Positions 25,726-34,187 of a stretch of DNA of 64,000 nucleotides are shown here, piece after piece. The DNA comes from Caldalkalibacillus uzonensis. GTDB lineage: Bacteria; Bacillota; Bacilli; Caldalkalibacillales; Caldalkalibacillaceae. Where the stretch lies: the NCBI RefSeq assembly GCF_030814135.1, contig NZ_JAUSUQ010000002.1:186001-250000 (forward strand). The letters are read 5' to 3'. The position numbers and the translations under genes were made by a program. Under the pieces are notes generated by a model. That model did not search any database and had not been told where the DNA came from. It was given only the letters and a program-made list of their open reading frames with translations. The stretch's first letter is position 1. Each line of letters starts with the position of its first letter.

Positions 25726-27393
25726 TCATGGGGCCACTTTCTGACGGAGATCAGCGATAGTCAAGTTAACTGAGATTTGCTCGGGATCGGTACGGATATC
25801 GACAACGGACGGATAATCCGAAGCTAAAGCTTCTAGCAAACTCTGTTCAAATTCCTCAAGCGTCGTCACAGTAAAACCTTTTGCACCAAGCGCCATCCCC
25901 AGTTCTGCAAAATTGATCATGTTTAATGAAGTCCCTATCACCCGTTTGGGATAGTGTAATTCTTGATGCATGCGGATAGTCCCATACATGCCGTTGTTAA
26001 AGACTAAACTGATGACCGGAATGTGATAACGCACCGCTGTTTCCAATTCCTGCACCGTCATCATCATCCCGCCATCCCCTGATAATGAGACCACTGTTCG
26101 GTTGGGGTGAGCGAGCTTGGCGCCAATGGCTGCTGGCAAGCCGTAGCCCATTGCGCCGGATGTGGGGCCAATATATGTTTTTTTCCTTTTAAATTGATAA
26201 AAACGATGCAACCATCCGGCAAAGTTACCCGCATCATTGGTCAGAATCGCATCAGGGGGCAGATGAGTTTGCAGCACTTCCATTATGCGCTCATTGGTCA
26301 ACGTCCCCTGTGGTGAAGAGGAAGGGAAAGCTGCAACTTGCTCGTAACCGGTTCTCAGTCGGCGTGCCCAATCACTGTAATCATTGAGCACCTCCAATTC
26401 AAGGAAGGCATTTAACGCTTCCCTAGCATCAGCCGCAATCCCCAAATCAGGGGGATATACCTTGCCCAGTGTCTCTGCCGATATGTCCACATGAATCAAC
26501 AACTGCTCTGCTGAGATCAGGGTATAATCCTGGGTGGTCACCTCCGACAGCCTGGTGCCCACGGCGATGATCAGATCCGCTTCTTTCACCCTTTGCAAGA
26601 TGACCGTTGGTGTACCCAGCCCCAGATGCCCTGCATACAATTCATGTTGGTTGGGAAACACATCATGACGTCTAAAAGCAGCCATCACAGGAATGTGCTG
26701 CTTTTCGGCGAAATGTTGTAAAGCCTCCTCTGCATTGGCACGAATCACGCCTCCACCGGCAATGATCAGCGGCTTTTTGGCGTCCGCCAACATCCTGCCC
26801 ACTTGTTCAACTTCCACAGCGGAAGGAGCCGGGCGAGGGCAAGTGACCCTCGGAAAAGTTGCTAGCTGGATTTCTGCCATTAGGATATTTTCCGGGAGTG
26901 AGACCACTACCGGCCCTGGCCTGCCTGTTTGTGCAACACGAAAGGCCCGGCCCACGAGCTCTGGTACACGCTTAGGATCCGTAATTTCCACCGTCCATTT
27001 GGCAATATGCTTGAAAAACTGGTCTAAATCCACTTCCTGAAATCCTTCTCTGCCTCGGAAGCGGCTGTCTACCTGTCCGAGAAAAACAACAAGTGGCGTG
27101 GAATCCTGGAAAGCCGTATGGACACCAATGGCCAGATTGGATCCGCCTACACCCCGGGTGGCCATCACCACCCCCGGTTTGCCGGACGCTTTGGCCCATC
27201 CTTCAGCCATAAATGAGGCCCCTCCCTCATGGCGGGCCGCAATCAGCTCTATAGCTTCCTCATCATAGATGGCATCCAAAACAGGCAAATAGCTTTCTCC
27301 CGGAACACAAAACACTTTAACAATCCCTTCATTTTTGATCATCTTGACAATCGCTTGCGCTGCTGTTATTCTATGTTGGGTCTTTGATTTCAC
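25726..27393 (-). CDS. ThDP-dependent enzyme of the acetolactate synthase family
   Basis: A 555-residue thiamine diphosphate enzyme with the three-domain layout of acetohydroxyacid synthase/2-oxoacid decarboxylase. The catalytic glutamate is in LIAARHEGGASFMAEG, and the ThDP/Mg motif is GDGGMMMTVQELETAV...FNN. It lacks an adjacent regulatory subunit, so ordinary branched-chain biosynthesis is not indicated. GTG 27393 overlaps the stop of the aminotransferase gene (GTGA): the pair may act in sequence, transamination followed by decarboxylation or ligation of a 2-oxo acid. The substrate is unknown. Confidence 0.87.
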   Translation of the reverse strand: MKSKTQHRITAAQAIVKMIKNEGIVKVFCVPGESYLPVLDAIYDEEAIELIAARHEGGASFMAEGWAKASGKPGVVMATRGVGGSNLAIGVHTAFQDSTPLVVFLGQVDSRFRGREGFQEVDLDQFFKHIAKWTVEITDPKRVPELVGRAFRVAQTGRPGPVVVSLPENILMAEIQLATFPRVTCPRPAPSAVEVEQVGRMLADAKKPLIIAGGGVIRANAEEALQHFAEKQHIPVMAAFRRHDVFPNQHELYAGHLGLGTPTVILQRVKEADLIIAVGTRLSEVTTQDYTLISAEQLLIHVDISAETLGKVYPPDLGIAADAREALNAFLELEVLNDYSDWARRLRTGYEQVAAFPSSSPQGTLTNERIMEVLQTHLPPDAILTNDAGNFAGWLHRFYQFKRKKTYIGPTSGAMGYGLPAAIGAKLAHPNRTVVSLSGDGGMMMTVQELETAVRYHIPVISLVFNNGMYGTIRMHQELHYPKRVIGTSLNMINFAELGMALGAKGFTVTTLEEFEQSLLEALASDYPSVVDIRTDPEQISVNLTIADLRQKVAP

Positions 27394-28571
27394 TGGTTTA
27401 CATCCTCCTTTCCTAATTGCTTAATGCGCTGGGCAGCTTCACGTAACCGGTCTGTGGGTACAGAGAGCGAGAGGCGGAAGAATCCTTCCCCCCGTGGCCC
27501 AAAAGCATTTCCCGGCGTGACGACGACACCTGCTTCTTCCAGTAATCTTGTCGCAAATTCTGTTGACGTGAATCCTTCAGGCACCTGGGCCCAAATAAAA
27601 AATGTGGCTTGTGGTTTGACCGCTTGAATACTAACCTCCTTTAATGCGGTTAACATTTCTTCCATACGCCTCTCATAGATAGCGTTATTTTCCTTAACCA
27701 CGGAACGGTCACTTCTAAGAGCGAGCGCAGCCGCTTTTTGAATGGGGATAAACTGGCTTGTGTCCGTATTGCTTTTAATTACCGCCAGAGCTTGAATCAT
27801 GTCTTTGTTGCCGACGACATAGCCAATGCGCCAACCCGTCATATTAAAACTTTTGGACAACGAGCCAAATTCAACAGCAACCTCTTTGGCCCCTTCAGCC
27901 TGCATGATGCTCGGTGCCCGATAGCCAGCAAAAGTGACCAATGAATAAGCGCTGTCATGGGCAATGGCCACTTGCTGCTCCGTGGCAAAGTTGACCGCTT
28001 CTCTGAACACGTCCAATCCAGCCACAGCAGCTGTAGGATTGCTGGGATAGTTAAGAAACATTAGTTTGGCTCTGTGCAGCTTCTCTTTGTCAAGCATCCA
28101 AAATTGGGGCCGGTAACCGTTTGCGTGATCTAAAGGCAATGACAGACATTGTCCGCCTGCCAGATAAGCGGCCGTGCGATACACCGGGTAGCCCGGATCC
28201 GGAACGAGCACTACATCTCCCGGATCAATCACAGCCGGCAAGAGATGGGCGATCCCCTCCTTGGAACCAATTAAAGCAAGCACTTCCGTTTCAGGATCAA
28301 GCATCACCCCGTACTCCTCTTCATAGAAGGCTGCGACAGCCTCGCGGAACTCAGGCAAACCTTTATAAGGCGAATACTTAAAGTTTTGAGCGTCGGTCAA
28401 TTCCTTCTTTAATTTATCGATGACAAATGCAGGCGTAGGCAGATCTGGGGCCCCAATGCCTAGATCAATCACATCAACGCCCTGCCTGAGTAAGCGCTCT
28501 TTTTTCTCTTGAAAAACGGAAAACAGATACGGCGGTAACTGACGCACTCTTTGCGAAACCACCTTGCGCAA
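27390..28571 (-). CDS. PLP-dependent class I aminotransferase
   Basis: A 393-residue fold-type I aminotransferase similar in layout to LL-diaminopimelate/aspartate-type enzymes: DLGIGAPDLPTPAFVIDKL, YSPYKGLPEFREAVAAFY, NYPSNPTAAV, and the PLP lysine in SLSKSFNMTGWRIGYVVG. TTG 28571 has GGAAGGAAGAGG five bases upstream. It is coupled to the ThDP enzyme downstream. The leader (28572-28836) is strongly AT-rich, with a TATAAT on the minus strand and an ATTATTT/AAATAAT palindrome. Amino-acid specificity cannot be told. Confidence 0.88.
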   Translation of the reverse strand: MRKVVSQRVRQLPPYLFSVFQEKKERLLRQGVDVIDLGIGAPDLPTPAFVIDKLKKELTDAQNFKYSPYKGLPEFREAVAAFYEEEYGVMLDPETEVLALIGSKEGIAHLLPAVIDPGDVVLVPDPGYPVYRTAAYLAGGQCLSLPLDHANGYRPQFWMLDKEKLHRAKLMFLNYPSNPTAAVAGLDVFREAVNFATEQQVAIAHDSAYSLVTFAGYRAPSIMQAEGAKEVAVEFGSLSKSFNMTGWRIGYVVGNKDMIQALAVIKSNTDTSQFIPIQKAAALALRSDRSVVKENNAIYERRMEEMLTALKEVSIQAVKPQATFFIWAQVPEGFTSTEFATRLLEEAGVVVTPGNAFGPRGEGFFRLSLSVPTDRLREAAQRIKQLGKEDVNQ

Positions 28572-28836
28572 ATGCCTCTTCCTTCCCGTTTTATTATTTA
28601 AAATAATATTCTAATAGCTAATGTAATTTAGATTATATAGCATTAGCAGGTTAATTTTAACTATATTCAATATAATAATTTTTTATACAAATCACGCAGG
28701 TTCTCGTTTCATTTAGGAAATCAACCAAACAATTAAACGTGGCTCTTGTTATTATTATTCTCCAAGCAAATAAGTTGTTCTCTTGGCAAGAGTGTGATAA
28801 TTTAAACAAAAGACTAGAAGGTAAGGAGGATGCCAG

Positions 28837-29012
28837 ATGGCAGAAGTGACTTTTAAAGGCCAACCGGTCACGTTGTTGGGCAACCAAGTGAAAGTGGGGG
28901 ATCAAGCACCCGATTTTACCGTACTAGATAATAATCTTAATGAAGTGACACTTGCTGACTCACAGGGCCTGATTATGTGCAAGCCCTGCAAGCCGTGCGG
29001 AGTTTGTTGTAG
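28837..29012 (+). pseudogene. tpx: Thiol peroxidase (tpx) with internal deletion
   Basis: ATG 28837 behind GTAAGGAGG reads [20 protein letters not shown] and continues to [21 protein letters not shown], the N-terminus of Tpx. Immediately after, a different frame reads [13 protein letters not shown] and a stop at 29010-29012, which is the Tpx C-terminal pattern (PDYEAALxAVRxLL). About 100 residues including both redox cysteines are missing, and the join is out of frame. Without the deletion the protein would reduce peroxides with thioredoxin. Confidence 0.85.
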
Positions 29013-29062
29013 ATAACCGTGTGCTGAAAAATGATTAGTAGAATAGAGAATTGAAATTTTCT

Positions 29063-29090
29063 GGCGACCGCAAGGTCGCCGCATTTCTTT
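29063..29090 (+). terminator. Hairpin terminator after tpx remnant
   Basis: GGCGACC / GGTCGCC with a GCAA tetraloop (29063-29080), followed by a T-rich stretch. It was presumably the native tpx terminator. Confidence 0.6.
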
Positions 29091-29135
29091 CAGCTCCCCG
29101 ATCACTGTAGCCATCAACATCCATCCACACTGAAA

Positions 29136-29156
29136 GGCGGGGATCTATGCCCCGCC
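29136..29156 (-). terminator. Hairpin downstream of TRAP operon
   Basis: GGCGGGG / CCCCGCC with a seven-base loop lies 73 bp beyond the TRAP permease stop. On the minus strand only a short T-run follows, so termination is likely but not certain. Confidence 0.4.
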
Positions 29157-29228
29157 TTGTCAAGTGAAAGGAGACTATCTTCCATACTTTAAAGTCCACA
29201 AGGTATCTTTTTTTGAATAGGCAGGTTT

Positions 29229-31187
29229 TCAAACGGCACCCTGCTGTTTAGGTGTGTGAATAGAACGCTGAAAGAGAATGACAATCACCACCAAAGCAAT
29301 GGCAATTAGGTCCAGTTTCACATTGGCCGTGATCAAGAGCAATGAAGCGGCAAATAACAACAGGCGTCCATACCAAGCCACGTTGCCGCCAAAGAACCAG
29401 GCTTGAACAGCGGCAGACAGGAGATAAACCCCTGCTGTAGCTGTCAGGGCAATAAAGAGTGTCTCCACCCACGACTCACTTTGCAAGAGCAGTTGAGGGC
29501 TGTAGAAGAACATAAACGGTACAATAAACGCAGCCAGTCCCAGTTTAAAGGCTTGAACGCCCGTTTTAAAGGGATCCGTTCCCGAGATGCCTGCTGCCGC
29601 ATAGGCTGCCAATGCAACTGGGGGTGTGATTGCCGATATGACAGCGTAGTAAAAGACAAACATATGGGCAAACAACGGATCGATTCCAATGCGAATCAAG
29701 CCTGGTGCGACCACAGAGGCAGCCACCGCATAAGCAGCTGTGGTGGGCATGCCCATACCCAGCAGAATAGAAATACCCATGGCAAAGATTAACGCCAGGA
29801 AAATATTATTATCGGCAATAGACAACAGCACTGAACTGAAACGCAAGCCCACACCGGTTAGTGCGATCACTCCGACAATAACACCGGCACAAGCAACAAC
29901 GGCAATCAATTGAATGGCATTTTTCATGCCCAATTCAAGTGCATGCAACACCTTTTTCAGTCCCATACGGGTCGAAGGATGCAACCAACTGACCACAAAA
30001 CAGGACAGAATGCCAACGGAGCCTGACAAAATAACGGAATAACCCTTGACCAGCATATAGATGAGAATAAGTACCGGGGCAAAAAGATACGCTTTCTTGG
30101 CTATCTCCTTTATTTTGGGCAGCTGATGGCGGGGCAAGCCAGTCATGCCCTGCTTCCGTGCTTCGAAATCTACCATAAAGTAAACAGAGATGAAGTAAAG
30201 CAGAGCCGGTATGGTAGCAGCCAGAATGACTTCCGAATAGCGGATGCCAAGGATCTCTGCCATCAAGAATGCACCGGCGCCCATAATTGGGGGCAAGAGC
30301 TGCCCTCCCGCTGATGCCGTTGCCTCCGTGGCTGCGGCAAACTTGGGTTGGTAACCCACCCGTTTCATCAAAGGGATGGTGAGTGACCCCGTCGCAACAG
30401 CATTACCAGCGGAGGTACCGTTCATCATGCCCATTAAACCAGAAGAGAACACGGCCACTTTGGCCGGCCCACCACGCAATCCTCCGGCAACGGCAAAGGC
30501 CACATCCATGAAGTAATTGCCAACACGGGACATTTGCAAAAATGCACCAAAAATAATGAATAAGACAATATATTTGGAAGAGACGTCCAATGTTACGCCA
30601 AATACACCGTCGAGGCCATAGACATAGGTGACAAAACGGTCAAAGCGATAACCCGAATGATTGAGAATGCCAGGTAACCAAGGACCGATCAACACATATA
30701 AGACAAAGAGGCCAGCTAAGAGGGGCAACATCCAGCCACTGGTCCGCCGTGTCAACTCAAACACCAGTAACAGACCAGTTAAAGCAACAATAAAATCCAT
30801 CGTTGTCGGTGCTACCCCGAACCTGAACAAAATTTGATTTAAATTGGCAAAAATATAGTAACCAACAAAGATCGTGGCCAGAATCAACACCCAGTCCACC
30901 GGATGCACTTTATTTTTTGCTCCCCGCCATCCGGGAAACAGCAAGAAACCTAATACCGCTCCAAACACCAGGTGAGTGCTGCGGAATACCCATGGATCAA
31001 TGGGATGAAAGTTTAAAATATAAAGATGAAATAAAGCCCCGGCGACAGCAATGGTAAGGAAAAGGTAACGCACCCAGCCCGTAAGCTGCCTCCCGTTAGA
31101 CGGTCCTTCTGTTTCTTCCACTTGGTCCGTGTTGATTTTGCCCTGCCCATCCAGAAGCTCATCATGTGGTTGCTTCTTGTTATCCAT
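29229..31187 (-). CDS. TRAP transporter fused permease (TAXI-type, DctQM fusion)
   Basis: A 652-residue membrane protein in which a small four-helix DctQ-like part (about 45-170) is fused to the large DctM-like permease. Typical stretches are SAGNAVATGSLTIPLMKRVGY, ATASAGGQLLPPIMGAGAFLMAE, GMGMPTTAAYAVAASVVAPGL and AVISAITPPVALAAYAAAGISG. The fused form works with TAXI-family receptors, and such a receptor gene lies just upstream. ATG 31187 follows GAGGTG. C4-dicarboxylates or related organic acids are plausible cargo given the neighbouring DctSR-type sensor, but this is inference. Confidence 0.92.
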   Translation of the reverse strand: MDNKKQPHDELLDGQGKINTDQVEETEGPSNGRQLTGWVRYLFLTIAVAGALFHLYILNFHPIDPWVFRSTHLVFGAVLGFLLFPGWRGAKNKVHPVDWVLILATIFVGYYIFANLNQILFRFGVAPTTMDFIVALTGLLLVFELTRRTSGWMLPLLAGLFVLYVLIGPWLPGILNHSGYRFDRFVTYVYGLDGVFGVTLDVSSKYIVLFIIFGAFLQMSRVGNYFMDVAFAVAGGLRGGPAKVAVFSSGLMGMMNGTSAGNAVATGSLTIPLMKRVGYQPKFAAATEATASAGGQLLPPIMGAGAFLMAEILGIRYSEVILAATIPALLYFISVYFMVDFEARKQGMTGLPRHQLPKIKEIAKKAYLFAPVLILIYMLVKGYSVILSGSVGILSCFVVSWLHPSTRMGLKKVLHALELGMKNAIQLIAVVACAGVIVGVIALTGVGLRFSSVLLSIADNNIFLALIFAMGISILLGMGMPTTAAYAVAASVVAPGLIRIGIDPLFAHMFVFYYAVISAITPPVALAAYAAAGISGTDPFKTGVQAFKLGLAAFIVPFMFFYSPQLLLQSESWVETLFIALTATAGVYLLSAAVQAWFFGGNVAWYGRLLLFAASLLLITANVKLDLIAIALVVIVILFQRSIHTPKQQGAV

Positions 31188-31232
31188 CTGTCACACCTCT
31201 TCATTAGTCTTTCAACGCATGGTTTAGTAAAT

Positions 31233-31257
31233 AACCTACCCCGCAGCAGGGTAGGTT
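31233..31257 (-). terminator. Intergenic hairpin between receptor and TRAP permease
   Basis: A nine-base stem AACCTACCC / GGGTAGGTT with a seven-base loop lies in the 80-bp gap. There is no long T-run on the minus strand, so it probably acts as a partial terminator or mRNA stabiliser, giving more receptor than permease. Confidence 0.5.
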
Positions 31258-31266
31258 GTATTTTTG

Positions 31267-32295
31267 TTACTCATTCCATTCAGGTGGATAAACCGACTCT
31301 GGCAAGTCAATGCCAATTTCTTCGTAGTAGCGGATGGCACCCACATGAAGGGGCACCTCAGTGTTCAACAAAATCGCTTCTTCTACCGCTTCTTGGGCTG
31401 CAGAGTGCGTTTGCGCCAATTGTTCTATATTCTCATGATAGGCCTTAACAAAATCATAGATAAAATCGGCATTCATCTCTTTGTGGGCAATACCAAAATT
31501 ATACATGGCAATTGTCTCAACATCCTGGTCTAAGCTGTCATAAGTATCTGCAGGAATGCTATATTCATAGAAGTAAGGAAATGCCTCAATCACAAGGTCA
31601 CGTTTTTCTCCATCAATTCCAAAAATGGTGATATCTCTCTGGGCTTCAATCTCAGTTACAGCTGCAATAGGGATACCCGCAGCAAAACCGATAATATCCA
31701 ATTGACCGTCAAGCATTTGGGAAGCCATATCGTTGGCACCAGCCTGTACATTCTGGGTATCCAGTCCCAGCAAGTCATGGATCATTGGCAAGTATGTACC
31801 GGAAGTTCCTCCAGCAGGTCCTACACCCACGCGCTGTCCCTTAATATCATCCAATTGTTCCACACCTGCATCAGCCAATGCCCACCAATGGAACGGTGTG
31901 GAGTACATCGGGAAGATGATGCGAACGTCTTCATGTTGCTGTCCGCCTGTCCATTCTCCAGTTCCGGTATACCCTTCATAGGCAGGTCCTAAGGTCACTA
32001 AGCCTATTTCCTGGTCTTTAGCTTGGACCAGCTGCATGTTGTGTACCGGACCACCGGTCACTTCCACATTGGCTGTCACACCCAAATGCTCTTCAAGTAA
32101 AGTAGCCAGGCCGCCACCGTAAATAAAATAGGTTCCCCCTTGAGAGGCTGTCCCAATAATGACCGAAGAAGGATAGTCCTTTTCTTGTATTTCACCTTCT
32201 TGGGCCCCCTCATCAGGGTTCGTATCCGCACCACAGGCTGCTAAGACAATAAACACAAGTCCCATGATGCCAACAAACCACCATTTCTTGTACAT
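31267..32295 (-). CDS. TAXI-family TRAP solute-binding lipoprotein
   Basis: A 342-residue extracytoplasmic receptor. Lipobox LAAC gives Cys21, followed by an acidic linker (NPDEGAQEGEIQEKDYP) and the TAXI signature IGTASQGGTYFIYGGGLATLL, then VEVTGGPVHNMQLVQ and KGQRVGVGPAGGTSGTY. Partner of the fused TRAP permease downstream. ATG 32295 has AAAGGGGGAAAA upstream. It lies 33 bp after a DctP-family receptor gene, so the operon encodes two unrelated receptors but only one permease. Confidence 0.92.
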   Translation of the reverse strand: MYKKWWFVGIMGLVFIVLAACGADTNPDEGAQEGEIQEKDYPSSVIIGTASQGGTYFIYGGGLATLLEEHLGVTANVEVTGGPVHNMQLVQAKDQEIGLVTLGPAYEGYTGTGEWTGGQQHEDVRIIFPMYSTPFHWWALADAGVEQLDDIKGQRVGVGPAGGTSGTYLPMIHDLLGLDTQNVQAGANDMASQMLDGQLDIIGFAAGIPIAAVTEIEAQRDITIFGIDGEKRDLVIEAFPYFYEYSIPADTYDSLDQDVETIAMYNFGIAHKEMNADFIYDFVKAYHENIEQLAQTHSAAQEAVEEAILLNTEVPLHVGAIRYYEEIGIDLPESVYPPEWNE

Positions 32296-32328
32296 TCTTT
32301 TTTCCCCCTTTTACTTCTCTAAACATTT

Positions 32329-33396
32329 TTATTGATCCGCGTTTTTGAAACGCGGGAGTGAAACCACATATTGTTTTCCATACTTGTCTTCATAGTACTG
32401 GTAGACAGGCTGCAGATGTTGCCGCCAAAGTTCTCTGTCTTCTTCATCCAAATAGGTGATCTGAATACATTGACACGCTTCGATTTCCTGCAGATTCTGC
32501 TCATTCATTTCTTTGGCCACCTGATGCTGCCATTCAGTGACCTCTTCCAGCGTTGTCAGGATCACATCTTGGACCTCTTCAGGCAACCCCTCCCAGAACG
32601 CACGGTTAATCAACACAAGATAACCAAGATAGCCATGGTTGCTAATCGTGATATAGTTCTGTAAATAATGGAGATTGCGGCTTATAATATTTGACAAAGT
32701 GTTTTCCTGACCATCAATGTGTTCATGCTCCAGCAATTGAAACACTTCATTAAAAGCATAATTTTCAGCCTCCGCACCTATCTGGCGAAACTGTTGGTAA
32801 AGCACCTCGCTGGGCATGATGCGAAAGCGCAACCCGGCCATATCTTCAGGTGCCTGAATAGGACGCTGGCTGTTAGTGATGTGCTTAAAACCGTTATCCC
32901 AAACAGCTAGTGTCTTTATTCCCTTCGCTTCTAATCGGGCAAAAAGCTCTTGTCCAACAGGGCCTTGAACATAGTCAAATACCTCCTCCACCTGGTCAAA
33001 GGCGAAAGGAAGATCAAGCACTTGCCATTCGGGAACCAGTTCACTCAGTTTTGAGATGGCCGGCGCAATGATTTGCACATCTCCTTGGAGCAGTGCATCG
33101 ATCTCTTCTCCATCCTTATACAAATAACTATTGGAAAAGACCTGCACCTCTACATACCCGCCAGTGCGTTCCTTAATCAGTTCAGCAAAACGTCTGGCCG
33201 CTAGTCCCTTGGGTGTTTCTTCCCCCACCACATGGGAAAAACGAATAACCAAGCGTTCTTCTTCACTTAACTGTTCATGATCCTCAGGATACTGCTCACT
33301 GGCACAAGCATCCAGTATCAAAATGAGGCAGATAAGCACACAGACCGTAAGCGTCCGTTTACGAACATTCAGCCGGGATTGTAACAGATTTGTCAT
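32329..33396 (-). CDS. dctB: DctP-family binding lipoprotein, probable DctB-type co-sensor
   Basis: A 355-residue TRAP DctP-family receptor with a membrane-spanning lipoprotein signal; the probable lipid cysteine is C31 (LILDAC, with an unusual Asp before Ala-Cys). Family stretches are VIRFSHVVGEETPKGLAARRFAELI, GDVQIIAPAISKLSEL, LPFAF, and MAGLRFRIMPSEV. No DctQM partner of its own is present. In B. subtilis a similar protein, DctB, is a co-sensor for the DctS kinase, and here the gene directly follows kinase and regulator genes, so a sensing role is favoured. A promoter at 33420-33447 precedes it. Confidence 0.8.
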   Translation of the reverse strand: MTNLLQSRLNVRKRTLTVCVLICLILILDACASEQYPEDHEQLSEEERLVIRFSHVVGEETPKGLAARRFAELIKERTGGYVEVQVFSNSYLYKDGEEIDALLQGDVQIIAPAISKLSELVPEWQVLDLPFAFDQVEEVFDYVQGPVGQELFARLEAKGIKTLAVWDNGFKHITNSQRPIQAPEDMAGLRFRIMPSEVLYQQFRQIGAEAENYAFNEVFQLLEHEHIDGQENTLSNIISRNLHYLQNYITISNHGYLGYLVLINRAFWEGLPEEVQDVILTTLEEVTEWQHQVAKEMNEQNLQEIEACQCIQITYLDEEDRELWRQHLQPVYQYYEDKYGKQYVVSLPRFKNADQ

Positions 33397-33419
33397 AATA
33401 TCACGCTTTCTTGTTGAGT

Positions 33420-33447
33420 ATTATAACGCTTACATGTCGGAAAACAA
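33420..33447 (-). promoter_or_regulatory. Probable sigma-A promoter of dctB-TRAP operon
   Basis: Minus strand TTGTTT (33447-33442), 16-base spacer, TATAAT (33425-33420). It lies between the response regulator and the receptor, where phosphorylated regulator could act. Confidence 0.55.
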
Positions 33448-33464
33448 TAAATTGTTCATATTGG

Positions 33465-34187
33465 TTATTTTGGCCTTTTTGATCTTTCGGTGGCTGGCTG
33501 TTTTTTAAAAGTGTAGTAATGACTGGGACGTCCAATATTGCCATAATGGATGTGCACCTCAGCTTGTCCTTCCTGTACCAGGAAATCAAGGTAGCGGCGC
33601 ACTGTTACTCTGGCCATCCCTAATTGATTACCTATATCGGTGGCTTTGACAGGAACATTTTGTTTCTCTAAAACAGACACAATTTGTTTCAATGTCACTT
33701 CACTTAATCCTTTAGGGATTTCCTCCAGTCCGGTGGCCGTCATTTCCCCTTTTGTGGGTTGAGCCGGTTTCAAAGCGTCAATCTCTTCTTGACTCAGGTC
33801 TGTGACTTGATTTAGTTTAAGCCACATGTTGCGGTAAGTCTCAAGCGCTGCCTTGAACCGTTCAAAGCGGAACGGCTTGACTAAATAGTCGATAACCCCA
33901 TAGCGGAACATCTCTTTCACAGTAGAGACATCTCTGGCAGCTGTAATCATAATCACATCGGCAGCAAGATTTTCCTGGCGCATCCAGGTTAAAACCTCTT
34001 TCCCGGGAAGGTCAGGCAAATAGTAGTCCAACAGAACCAGATCCACACTGAGATGTTTCAACCTATCCATCGCTTCTTCCCCTGTGGTGGCACTATCAAC
34101 CAGCCTGAAGTTCTCCACTCTTTCCAAAAACCCCTTATTCACTTCCAATACCATAGGATCATCTTCTACAATAAAAACCTTAATCAT
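33465..34187 (-). CDS. dctR: Response regulator of DctR/CitT type
   Basis: A 240-residue regulator. The receiver domain has VEDDPMV at 7-13 and phosphoacceptor D54 in VLLDYYLPDLPG; the C-terminal part (about 165-240) holds a helix-turn-helix DIGNQLGMARVTVRRYLDFL as in DctR/CitT/DcuR. ATG 34187 is chosen because it overlaps the kinase stop by a few bases; the upstream frame would extend far into the kinase gene. It likely activates the binding-protein and TRAP genes downstream in response to an organic acid. Confidence 0.9.
   Translation of the reverse strand: MIKVFIVEDDPMVLEVNKGFLERVENFRLVDSATTGEEAMDRLKHLSVDLVLLDYYLPDLPGKEVLTWMRQENLAADVIMITAARDVSTVKEMFRYGVIDYLVKPFRFERFKAALETYRNMWLKLNQVTDLSQEEIDALKPAQPTKGEMTATGLEEIPKGLSEVTLKQIVSVLEKQNVPVKATDIGNQLGMARVTVRRYLDFLVQEGQAEVHIHYGNIGRPSHYYTFKKQPATERSKRPK

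Noticed and set aside
25567-25773. 68-codon plus-strand frame downstream of the ThDP enzyme gene
   Set aside because: No ribosome site and partly antisense to the ThDP gene; composition not coding-like.
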